Positions 9,701 to 17,746 of a DNA stretch of 64,000 nt are shown here, one piece after another; within the stretch, counting starts at the first letter, position 1, and each line of letters begins with the position of its first letter. Below the pieces are notes generated by a model. It ran no database searches and was not told the DNA's origin. It was given only the letters and a program-made list of their open reading frames with translations. This DNA comes from Bacteroides faecium (GTDB lineage: Bacteria; Bacteroidota; Bacteroidia; Bacteroidales; Bacteroidaceae). The stretch spans positions 2,046,001-2,110,000 of the forward strand of contig NZ_CP050831.1 in the NCBI RefSeq assembly GCF_012113595.1, in the 5' to 3' direction. Both the position numbers and the translations under genes were made by a program.

Positions 9701-9933
9701 ATTATGATGGTTCTTACATTCGTCTGAAAAATGCGGAGATAGCCTATACCTTTACAGATGGATGGGTGCGAAAACTCGGGGTGAAAAATTTGAAGATTTA
9801 CTTAAATGGAAACAACTTATGGGTATGGTCTAAGATGCCGGACGACCGTGAATCGAATTTTGCAGGTTCGGGTAATCAAGGGGCGTATCCTACGGTGAAA
9901 CGTTTCAACTTAGGTGTTAAATTTACATTATAA
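6784..9933 (+). CDS. SusC-like TonB-dependent transporter (first pair)
   Basis: This 1049-residue outer-membrane transporter would import xylo-oligosaccharides. In order it has a signal peptide ending A-S-A, a carboxypeptidase-regulatory-like extension (about 30-115, G-T-V-L-D-S-N-G-E), a TonB box-like segment (L-E-E-V-V-V-V-G-Y-G), a plug domain with the S-V-L-K-D-A-S-A-T-A-V-Y-G signature, and a long beta-barrel ending in an aromatic-rich strand (F-N-L-G-V-K-F-T-L). A second ATG six bases downstream (6790) is an equally good start. The SusD partner begins 10 bp after the stop. Length is normal for the family. Confidence 0.97.
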   Translation: MVMKNVTKKIQKIPYLFLLMLFSFVTASAQKGITVRGTVLDSNGETIIGASVTLKGNNSVGTISDIDGNFVLTIPNEKSTLVVSYVGMKPQEVKVVSKGLIKVVLEDDTKQLEEVVVVGYGQQKKASVVGAITQTTGKVLERAAGISDIGAALTGNLPGVITTQSSGMPGEEEPKITIRGTSSWNNSDPLVLVDGIERPMSSVDIASVQSISVLKDASATAVYGVKGANGVILVTTKRGTEGAAQINIAANATMKIPSKLPNKLDSYDALMARNMAIEHELSLYPDSWSYIKPQAIINKYRNPANLEEAERYPNVDWQDVLFKDYAMSYNANVNVSGGTRFVKYFASVDYVHEGDLFDVFDNGRDYNSGYGYDRINVRSNLDFQITKSTVFKVNVAGSNGYKKTPYNNSNYDSSADWSIAQQWAGAYNIAPDVFLPKYSDGSWGYYPNISNVTNSAENVSLGGTMTTTTTQITTDFALEQDLSFITKGLSARAMVSWDNTFVEWKRGINDLYNDAQHKWINPDTGEVSYKKSYDNNTGFDFMQGVMWNTEGGEVKNWATQRNLNYQAQLNWARSFGKHNVTLMGLFSRQETATGSEIPHYREDWAFRTTYNWADRYFIEYNGAYNGSEKFSKENRFAFFNSGAIGWMVSEEPFMKFLKERRILDMLKIRASYGEIGDDNVKTRWLYMNQWAYGGTSSLDVDRGESPYTWYRESAVGNSDVHWEKVKKLNFGIDYSFLDGLFAGSVEVFRDKRTDILVGGSDRAIPSYFGTTAVTANLGKVRTKGYELELRINKTFSNKMRVWANMSMTHAENKILEKDDAPLLAGYQKVAGYAIGQNKAYIDNGYLNSYDDVIGSPQHDTNNSQRLPGDYYIVDFNGDGVVDSKDQAPYGYSDTPQNTYNATLGFEWKGFSAFVQFYGVNNVTRVVQLTSFGSQMNTVYDQGSWWSEAGDAADVVTPRWLSKVSSYSNGTQYYYDGSYIRLKNAEIAYTFTDGWVRKLGVKNLKIYLNGNNLWVWSKMPDDRESNFAGSGNQGAYPTVKRFNLGVKFTL

Positions 9934-9943
9934 TCAAAGTACT

Positions 9944-11944
9944 ATGAGAAAAATATATAGAACTCTTTTATGCGGTAGCTTATTGCTCTTCTCGTTGGGA
10001 TTTTCATCTTGTGAGGACTATCTGGACAAGGAAGCCGACTCTACTGTTTCAGAAGAAGAAGCATTTAAGAACTTTAGGAATTTTCAGGGGTTTATCGAGG
10101 AAATATACAACTGTATTCCTGATAAGGAGAAGAACAATTATACTACTTCCTGGAACTGGGGAGATGATGAAATATTCAACCCGGAAGGTGACAGCCACAT
10201 GACGCATCAGGTCGATTTGGGTAACTTCCGTGCATGGTCTACCAATAATCAATGCTGGCTCTATCGTACCGGCAGTGATCCTACGGCTACTTATCATCCG
10301 AACAGTGACGGCAATGCTAAGTTTAAACATTCACTGTGGCCACATGCATGGTATTGTATACGTAAGGCTAACATCGGTATCGCTAATCTAGAAAGGTTAA
10401 CGGAAGCTACGGATGAGGAGAAAAAACTGATTGCCGGTCAGCTTTATTTTTTCCGCGCATGGTGGCACTTTGAAATGATGCAATATTTTGGCGGCTTGCC
10501 TTATATTGATACAGTCTTATCTGCTACAGAGAAAATGTCTTTGCCACGTCTGAGTTATCAGGAATGTGCGGATAAAGCAGCAGCCGATTTCCGTATGGCA
10601 GCGGATTTGCTTCCTATTAATTGGGATAACACAACTGTTGGCAAACAAACCGCGGGTAAGAATGATTTGCGTATCAACAAGATTATGGCATTAGGCTATC
10701 TGGGCAAGAATTATCTTTGGGCTGCCAGTCCTCTGATGGAGCATGGTGCGCAGCTAGGTGGAAGCAATACTTACAATTACAATACAGAATATGCAAAAAA
10801 AGCAGCAGAGGCATTCGGAGAGTTACTGACACTTGTCGAAAGCGGGCAGACGCAATATGCATTGGCGCAGTTTGATTATAGTGATATTTACAATCATACC
10901 AAATCGGCATCTGCTTCTAATAGTTATTCTGAAATATTCTATACTACTGGTCAGAACTGGAAAATGCCGGGTACTACAGAAGCTATTTTCCGTGGTCCGT
11001 CCGAAGACTTCAACGGTAGTAACTGGAATATGACCAAATTGTGGGGACCTAAAATTTATGGTTTGGTTGAACATGATAATATCATCCACCAGCCTACCGC
11101 CAACTATGTGAATTTATATGGTATGGAGAACGGTTTGCCATTGAGTGAAGATGAAACAAAATCCGGTTTTAGAAAGAATTTTCCATTTAGAAATCGTGAT
11201 GCCCGTTTTTATCATGACATAGTTTTCGACGGATTCCATTATGTCAATGCAGCTATTCCTGAAGCGGACAAGGAATTCTTGCGCTATTGCACCCTGTATA
11301 CGGGCGGAGCTATGAGAGCCGTGGCCAATGCCAGCCGTACCGGCTATTTCATCCAGAAATTAGTACCGCATCAGGCTAATAAATATGACGGACTCTATAA
11401 TTGGTCGGGTAACCTGCATACATACTTACCTTACATGCGTTTGGCGGATATTTATCTGATGTATGCTGAGGCTTGTGCGGCAGTAGACGGTGCTGCAGGT
11501 AAATCTACGAATTTTGGTAAAACGGCCGAAGATGCGATCAATACTTTGCGTAAACGTGCGGGAGTAGGCCCTGTTGGTGGAGGGGAACCGGGTGATGAAA
11601 AAGGTACTCTTTGTCCGGAATATATTTCTAATTCCCAGAAATTTATGGATGAAGTTCGTCGTGAACGTGCTGTCGAGTTGTCTTTCGAAGGTTTCCGCTT
11701 TAACGATTTGCAGCGTTGGTTGCTGCTGACCGAAGAGCCCTATACTATTAAGACTTCACAAGAATTCGAACGTGTAGAGAATGAAGACTTTTATAAGAAT
11801 AATGATCCGGCAGAGGCAGAAGTGAGAAACTTCCGTGAGGTGACTATTTTGAAACGGGTATTTGGAACGAAGCATTACTGGTTCCCCTTATTGGATAATG
11901 ACGTGTATCTGTATGCTGAATTCCCGCAGAATCCGGGATGGTAA
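9944..11944 (+). CDS. SusD-like glycan-binding lipoprotein (first pair)
   Basis: The 666-residue lipoprotein (lipobox F-S-S-C, Cys23, followed by acidic E-D-Y-L-D) has the SusD/RagB fold: an N-terminal TPR-like helical region and C-terminal S-F-E-G-F-R-F-N-D-L-Q-R-W. ATG 9944 is the start because it opens the lipoprotein signal; the upstream codon at 9914 lies within the end of the SusC gene. It caps the preceding SusC barrel and delivers xylan fragments. The acidic residues after the cysteine agree with export to the cell surface. Confidence 0.96.
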   Translation: MRKIYRTLLCGSLLLFSLGFSSCEDYLDKEADSTVSEEEAFKNFRNFQGFIEEIYNCIPDKEKNNYTTSWNWGDDEIFNPEGDSHMTHQVDLGNFRAWSTNNQCWLYRTGSDPTATYHPNSDGNAKFKHSLWPHAWYCIRKANIGIANLERLTEATDEEKKLIAGQLYFFRAWWHFEMMQYFGGLPYIDTVLSATEKMSLPRLSYQECADKAAADFRMAADLLPINWDNTTVGKQTAGKNDLRINKIMALGYLGKNYLWAASPLMEHGAQLGGSNTYNYNTEYAKKAAEAFGELLTLVESGQTQYALAQFDYSDIYNHTKSASASNSYSEIFYTTGQNWKMPGTTEAIFRGPSEDFNGSNWNMTKLWGPKIYGLVEHDNIIHQPTANYVNLYGMENGLPLSEDETKSGFRKNFPFRNRDARFYHDIVFDGFHYVNAAIPEADKEFLRYCTLYTGGAMRAVANASRTGYFIQKLVPHQANKYDGLYNWSGNLHTYLPYMRLADIYLMYAEACAAVDGAAGKSTNFGKTAEDAINTLRKRAGVGPVGGGEPGDEKGTLCPEYISNSQKFMDEVRRERAVELSFEGFRFNDLQRWLLLTEEPYTIKTSQEFERVENEDFYKNNDPAEAEVRNFREVTILKRVFGTKHYWFPLLDNDVYLYAEFPQNPGW

Positions 11945-11986
11945 TTCCTTATGGTTACTGAATGTATAATTATAAATGAATAAACA

Positions 11987-14821
11987 ATGAAACATATATA
12001 TAGAAGATTCATTCTCAGTGCAGTGCTTGTTTTACCGGTTGTTATTTCTGCCGGTGCACAAGAGTTGGCAGGGAATAATACAAGTTCGCTGCAAAACGAT
12101 TCGTTGGTGCAGGTAGCTTTCCGAAAGGTTTCTCAGAATGATTTATTAGGGGGCACCTCAGTAGTAAACGTGGAGGAATTGACGAAGAAAAATTACGATA
12201 CATGGAGCTTGGCTGGTATGCAGGGATATATTGGCGGTTACAATGGAAATTCATTGTGGGGAATGGATGAAAAGCTGATATTGGTGGACGGAGTACCTCG
12301 TAATATTGATTATATTTCTCCTACGGAAATCAGCCAGATAACCTTTTTGAAAGGTGCGCAAGCTGTGGTGCTCTATGGTAGTCGTGCGGCTAAAGGAGTA
12401 ATTATGATTACAACCAAAAGAGGTAAGAGTACGGATCTTCAAGTAGATGTACGTGCCAATACAGGGTTTTATGTCGCAAAGAGTTATCCCGAATATTTAG
12501 GTTCGGCCGAATACATGACTCTTTATAATGAAGCACGTGCCAATGACGGGCTCGGTGCTCTCTATAGCGCGGAGGATATTTACCATTATGGATCCGGTGA
12601 GAATCCTTATCGTTATGCTAATGTGAATATGTATTCGTCGGACTATATCAAGAAGGCATATAATCGTTCGGATGTTACAGCCGAAATTTCGGGTGGCAAT
12701 CACCGTGCCCATTTTTATACGAATATAAATTATCTCCGTTCCAATGACGTTTTCAAAATCGGTGAAGCGAAGCATAATGGGACCAATGGTTTAAATATTC
12801 GCGGTAACGTAGATTTGACATTAAATGACTTTATTACAGCTTATGTAAATGCTAAGGTATCTTTCTATTCACGTCGTAGTGCCAATGGCTCTTATTATTG
12901 GAGTGCGGCATCTACATTGCGTCCCAATCGTATTTCTCCGTTGATTCCGTTGAGCTATATTGATGCAAATGCAGCCAGTGCATGGGATTTGGTGGCGAAT
13001 AGCAATAATATAGTTGATGGAAAATACTTTCTGGCAGGGACACAATCTGATATGACAAATGTATTTGGCGATTATTATGCTTCAGGTTATAGCAAAGCAA
13101 CAGATCGTTCGTTCCAGTTTGATGCGGGAGTGAACATTGGTTTGGACAAGGTGTTGAAAGGACTCTCTTTTCATACTCGGTTTTCTGTAGATTACTCTAC
13201 TGCTTATATTACTTCTTATAATAACAGCTATGCCACATATGCTCCTACCTGGTCTAATAATGGGGGGAAAGATATTATTGTCGGTTTGACAAAATACAAT
13301 GAGGATAAGAAATCCGGTGTGCAGAATATCAGCGGCAGTTCGGATAACCAGACTGTTTTATTCTCCGGCCAGTTCGATTATGAGAACACTTTTAATGATG
13401 ATCATCATTTGGCTGCCATGTTAATAGTCTCCGGTTATCAACAAAGTTATTCAGGAGAATATCATAAGACAAGCAATGTAAATTTGGGCATGCAGTTGGG
13501 ATATAACTTCCGCAATAAATATTATGCCGATTTTGGTGGGGCTGTTATACATTCTGCAAAGTTGGCTCCGGGACATCGTAATGCTTTCTCACCTTCTTTG
13601 ACATTGGGCTGGAAATTATCAAACGAGAGCTTCCTGGAAAATTCTCCGGCAGTGGACGAACTGATGTTGAGTGTGTCCGGCAGTATCTTGAATACGGATT
13701 TGGGAATTGACAACTATTATATGTATGATGGTTATTACAACCAGTCGGACGGTGCATGGTGGGGATGGCGCGAGAGTGTATCCCTACACTCTACTAATTC
13801 CAAACAAGGGGCGAATGAAGACTTGAGCTTTATCAAGCGTAAAGAGCTTTCAGTTAATCTGAAAACTTCTTTATGGAACCGGATGATAACAGCGGATGCA
13901 TCTTTCTTTGTTAATTCAATCGAAGGTAAAATCGTGACTTCTACTACTCAGTATCCGGAGTATTTCTTCACTTATTATCCGACCGCTTCGTTTCGTCCGT
14001 ACATCAACTACGATAATGACCGTCGCATGGGATTTGATTTCAACGTAAACTACAACAAACGTTTTGGCAAGGTTGATTTTACAGCGGGCGTTACCGGAAC
14101 TTACTATACAACGAAAGCTACCAAGCGGGATGAATTATATCAGGATAAATACCAATATCGTAAAGGATATGCTGTTGACGGTATTTGGGGATTACAGTGC
14201 ATCGGATTCTTCAAGGATGAGCAGGACATCATCGATTCTCCAGAACAGCGTCTTGGCGGTACAATAAGACCGGGTGATTTGAAGTATGTAGATCAGAATA
14301 ATGACGGTATAATTGATGATAAAGATCAGGTTTATCTGGCTCGTGGCGGTTGGTATGGAGCTCCCTTGGCGTTGGGTATAAACTTGACTGCTAAATGGAA
14401 AGGATTAACTTTCTTTGTATTGGGTACAGGTGAGTTTGGCGGACATGCCATGAAAAACAACGAGTCTTATTATTGGATATCCGGTGAAGATAAATACTCG
14501 GCAGTAGTCCGGGGGCGTTGGACTCCGGAAACGGCAGCAACAGCTACTTATCCGCGTCTGACTACAGAAAGTGGAACTAATAACTTTTATTCTTCCGACT
14601 TCTGGATGTATAAGACGGATGCTTTCCGTCTGGCAAAAGTACAGGTCACGTATGACCTGCCTTCCAAGTGGTTTAAGAATAGTTTTGTTCATGGAGTATC
14701 CGCATATATCAGCGGTTCTGATTTGCTCACAATATCCAAGGAACGCAAGGCACTGGAATTGAATGTTGGCTCCAACCCGCAATGCCGCTTCTATAATTTA
14801 GGTGTGACTGCAACTTTCTAA
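11987..14821 (+). CDS. SusC-like TonB-dependent transporter, short form (second pair)
   Basis: This is a second TonB-dependent transporter of 944 residues. It lacks the carboxypeptidase-like N-terminal extension of the first: after the signal peptide (ending S-A-G-A-Q) a TonB-box-like V-Q-V-A-F-R-K-V at about residues 41-48 leads almost directly into the plug (G-V-P-R-N-I-D-Y-I, S-R-A-A-K-G-V). The barrel ends N-L-G-V-T-A-T-F. It follows SusD1 by 42 bp and precedes SusD2 by 33 bp. The shorter architecture implies different energization or partner contacts, and perhaps a different oligosaccharide size range. Confidence 0.96.
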   Translation: MKHIYRRFILSAVLVLPVVISAGAQELAGNNTSSLQNDSLVQVAFRKVSQNDLLGGTSVVNVEELTKKNYDTWSLAGMQGYIGGYNGNSLWGMDEKLILVDGVPRNIDYISPTEISQITFLKGAQAVVLYGSRAAKGVIMITTKRGKSTDLQVDVRANTGFYVAKSYPEYLGSAEYMTLYNEARANDGLGALYSAEDIYHYGSGENPYRYANVNMYSSDYIKKAYNRSDVTAEISGGNHRAHFYTNINYLRSNDVFKIGEAKHNGTNGLNIRGNVDLTLNDFITAYVNAKVSFYSRRSANGSYYWSAASTLRPNRISPLIPLSYIDANAASAWDLVANSNNIVDGKYFLAGTQSDMTNVFGDYYASGYSKATDRSFQFDAGVNIGLDKVLKGLSFHTRFSVDYSTAYITSYNNSYATYAPTWSNNGGKDIIVGLTKYNEDKKSGVQNISGSSDNQTVLFSGQFDYENTFNDDHHLAAMLIVSGYQQSYSGEYHKTSNVNLGMQLGYNFRNKYYADFGGAVIHSAKLAPGHRNAFSPSLTLGWKLSNESFLENSPAVDELMLSVSGSILNTDLGIDNYYMYDGYYNQSDGAWWGWRESVSLHSTNSKQGANEDLSFIKRKELSVNLKTSLWNRMITADASFFVNSIEGKIVTSTTQYPEYFFTYYPTASFRPYINYDNDRRMGFDFNVNYNKRFGKVDFTAGVTGTYYTTKATKRDELYQDKYQYRKGYAVDGIWGLQCIGFFKDEQDIIDSPEQRLGGTIRPGDLKYVDQNNDGIIDDKDQVYLARGGWYGAPLALGINLTAKWKGLTFFVLGTGEFGGHAMKNNESYYWISGEDKYSAVVRGRWTPETAATATYPRLTTESGTNNFYSSDFWMYKTDAFRLAKVQVTYDLPSKWFKNSFVHGVSAYISGSDLLTISKERKALELNVGSNPQCRFYNLGVTATF

Positions 14822-14854
14822 TACAGATTATTTCAATAATTAAAGAACGAAATT

Positions 14855-16642
14855 ATGAAAAATATATTCAAATTATTGGCTTTCTTACCTCTGCTGACTG
14901 CTTGTGACGATTTGTTTGAACCGGCACTGGAGAACAACAGAGATCTTGAGGCTATGTATAAAGAACCGAGCTATGCGCAGGGTATACTTGCGAACGCTTA
15001 TATTATACTTCCTTACGAAACTTCACCTACAAGTGACTTGGCTACGGATGATGCTGTGACTAATGAGATTTCCAGTAACTATCTGCGGATGGCTACAGGT
15101 TCCTGGACTGCCAATAATAATCCGGTTTCCCAATGGCAGAATCGTTTCAATGCTATCCAGTATATCAATCTTTTTTTGGAGAATGTGGATAAGGTAGAAT
15201 GGGCGAAAGACGAACGTATCTCTACCATGTTTCTTGATCGTTTGAAAGGAGAGGCTTATGGGTTGCGTGCATTGCATATGTATTATTTGTTACGTGCACA
15301 TGGTGGTAAGATTGCGGACGGCACATTGATGGGAGTACCTATTATTTTGAAATCGGAAGGACCGGATGCGGATTTTAATCATGCTCGTGCCACTTATTCC
15401 GATTGCGTGAAGCAAATAATGGAAGATGCTGATAAGGCTATCGAATTATTGCCGCTCGATTATAAGAAATTTGCAGATAGTGAGATACCGGAAAAATATA
15501 AAAACATCGGTGTGACGAATGCGAGTGATTATCGGCGTGTTTGTGGTGAAGAATATAGAGGGTTGATGAGCGGACGGATTGCATTGGCAGTCCGTGCACA
15601 AACGGCTCTGTTAGCTGCCAGTCCGGCATTTCAAAGCGGGTCGGGAATGACTTGGGAACAAGCTGCCGATTATGCTGCTGAAATTATAGAGAAAGCTAAC
15701 GGTGGCGGCGGCTGCGGGCTGGATGCAGATGGATTGGAGTGGTATACACTTGCGGATAAAGATTATGGAACGGGCGGCAGTCCCGCCGAGGTTATTTGGC
15801 GTAGTAGTACAGATGATAATAATACATTGGAAACAGCTAACTTCCCTCCATCACTTTACGGAAACGGTCGTGTCAATCCTACCCAGAATCTGGTGGATGC
15901 CTTTCCTATGGCGAACGGTTACCCTATTTCTGAAACATCAGGCAATTACGATGCAGAAACCCCGTATGATAACCGTGATCCGCGTTTGGCAAAATACATC
16001 GTTTACAATAGTAGCAAGCAAGGTCCTAGTGATACGGAAATTATTACAGGGACTTACGGAACGAATACAGACGTTGTGAATAAGGAAAGCGGAAGGTCTA
16101 CTCGTACAGGTTATTACTTGCGGAAACTATTGCGTAAAGAGTGTAACCCTAATTCACAGTATAATACAAAGAAGAAGCATTATACCGCACGTATCCGTTA
16201 TACAGAGATGTTTCTGATTTATGCGGAGGCGGCTAATGAGGCTTGGGGACCACAGAATAATCATGGACATCTTTTTAGTGCTTATGATGTAATCAAAGCC
16301 ATTCGTACGCGTGCCGATTTAGGTATGGATAATGGAGATGCTTATTTGGAGAGCATAAAGGATAATAAAGACAAGATGCGTGAACTAATCCGTAATGAAC
16401 GCCGTATCGAACTTTGTTTTGAGAATTTCCGTTTTTGGGATTTACGTCGCTGGAATGTTGATTTGACCAAACTGAATGAAACTGCTCTTGGGGTGGAAAT
16501 AAGCAAGAATGGTTCTGTAATGAACTACTCTCCGCTTACGGTAGAGAAAAGAAAGTATGAGGAGTATATGATTTACGGGCCAATACCTTTTGCTGAAGTA
16601 ATGAAGTGGAGCAATCTGGAACAGAATGTCGGTTGGAAATAA
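14855..16642 (+). CDS. SusD-like glycan-binding lipoprotein (second pair)
   Basis: The 595-residue SusD/RagB lipoprotein has lipobox L-T-A-C (Cys17) followed by acidic D-D-L-F-E, consistent with surface exposure. It carries the helical SusD core and the C-terminal signature L-C-F-E-N-F-R-F-W-D-L-R-R-W. It pairs with the short SusC 33 bp upstream and would hold xylan chains or oligosaccharides over that transporter. Divergence from the first SusD suggests the two pairs are not a recent duplication. Confidence 0.96.
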   Translation: MKNIFKLLAFLPLLTACDDLFEPALENNRDLEAMYKEPSYAQGILANAYIILPYETSPTSDLATDDAVTNEISSNYLRMATGSWTANNNPVSQWQNRFNAIQYINLFLENVDKVEWAKDERISTMFLDRLKGEAYGLRALHMYYLLRAHGGKIADGTLMGVPIILKSEGPDADFNHARATYSDCVKQIMEDADKAIELLPLDYKKFADSEIPEKYKNIGVTNASDYRRVCGEEYRGLMSGRIALAVRAQTALLAASPAFQSGSGMTWEQAADYAAEIIEKANGGGGCGLDADGLEWYTLADKDYGTGGSPAEVIWRSSTDDNNTLETANFPPSLYGNGRVNPTQNLVDAFPMANGYPISETSGNYDAETPYDNRDPRLAKYIVYNSSKQGPSDTEIITGTYGTNTDVVNKESGRSTRTGYYLRKLLRKECNPNSQYNTKKKHYTARIRYTEMFLIYAEAANEAWGPQNNHGHLFSAYDVIKAIRTRADLGMDNGDAYLESIKDNKDKMRELIRNERRIELCFENFRFWDLRRWNVDLTKLNETALGVEISKNGSVMNYSPLTVEKRKYEEYMIYGPIPFAEVMKWSNLEQNVGWK

Positions 16643-16659
16643 TTGTAAAATAATAAATA

Positions 16660-17727
16660 ATGAAGCATATGAAATTAATTAAATTAATATTTGCCATGTC
16701 AGTTGGAGTCTTTGTTTCATGGACGATGACATCCTGTGAAAATCAAGATAATGAATTTCCTGATTATGAGGGCGGCACTTCAGTCTATTTTGCAACCCAG
16801 TATCCGGTGAGAACGTTGGTTATGGGTGAAGATGAGTATGATACGACGCTGGACAATGCTCATAAATGTAAGATTAATGCTACTATGGGCGGTGTTTATG
16901 CTAATAAGAAGGATATCACGATAGATATTGAAGTAGACAATACATTGTGTGATAACCTTTATTATTCGTATACTTCTGCATCTGAGAATATGCCGGTAAA
17001 AGCTATGCCTTCCAACTACTATACATTATCCGATGATAAGATCACTCTGAAGAATGTATTAATGAATGGTGTGGAAGTCTCATTTACAGATGCTTTCTTT
17101 ACTGATCCCGAAGCATTGACCGCTACCTATGTCATACCTTTGGTAATGACAGGTGTGACTAATGCTGACCGTATTTTGAATGGTACTTTGTCTGAAGGGG
17201 CAGAAGCCGTCAGATGTAATTCGTCAGTGTGGCTGGTGCAACCACAGGATTATGTACTTTATTGTGTGAAATACATCAATAAATGGACTGGTAAGTATCT
17301 ACGTCATGGCGTGGACAAAGTGACAGAAAACGGGACAACTACCGAGAATGATCGTCATAACGAGTATGTAGAAAATGATGAAATATGTCAGACTGCAACA
17401 AAATCCTTGACTGAAACCATTCTTACGGTTACTACCAATTTGGGGACAACGGACAATCCGCGTAACATCAATTATCAGTTACTGCTGACTTTCAATGGCG
17501 ATGAATGTGTGGTTTCCGGGTTGGACGGCGTTACGGCAACTGGTACAGGCAAGTTTGTTCAAGACGGTGAGAAGAATAGTTGGGGCAATAAAGATCGTGA
17601 TGCCATTTATTTGGAGTATACTGTTGATTTCGGTAACGGGTTAAAGTTTGAAACGGAAGATACATTGGTTGCGCATAGCCGTGGTGTGGCAAGAGAAGAT
17701 TTTACGCCGGTCTATGTGAAGAATTAA
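16660..17727 (+). CDS. Surface glycan-binding lipoprotein (DUF1735/DUF5627-like)
   Basis: The 355-residue lipoprotein (lipobox M-T-S-C, Cys26, then acidic E-N-Q-D-N-E) sits directly after SusD2. The N-terminal half resembles the DUF1735 / BT_3987-like beta-sandwich found in many PUL accessory lipoproteins (Y-V-I-P-L-V-M-T in about 145-152); the C-terminal half is a second beta-rich domain. No catalytic motif is visible. By position (SusC-SusD-lipoprotein-GH10) it is the likely SGBP-B of this xylan system. The exact domain family is inferred from memory. Confidence 0.75.
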   Translation: MKHMKLIKLIFAMSVGVFVSWTMTSCENQDNEFPDYEGGTSVYFATQYPVRTLVMGEDEYDTTLDNAHKCKINATMGGVYANKKDITIDIEVDNTLCDNLYYSYTSASENMPVKAMPSNYYTLSDDKITLKNVLMNGVEVSFTDAFFTDPEALTATYVIPLVMTGVTNADRILNGTLSEGAEAVRCNSSVWLVQPQDYVLYCVKYINKWTGKYLRHGVDKVTENGTTTENDRHNEYVENDEICQTATKSLTETILTVTTNLGTTDNPRNINYQLLLTFNGDECVVSGLDGVTATGTGKFVQDGEKNSWGNKDRDAIYLEYTVDFGNGLKFETEDTLVAHSRGVAREDFTPVYVKN

Positions 17728-17746
17728 TTGTTAAATCTAGAAGAAT

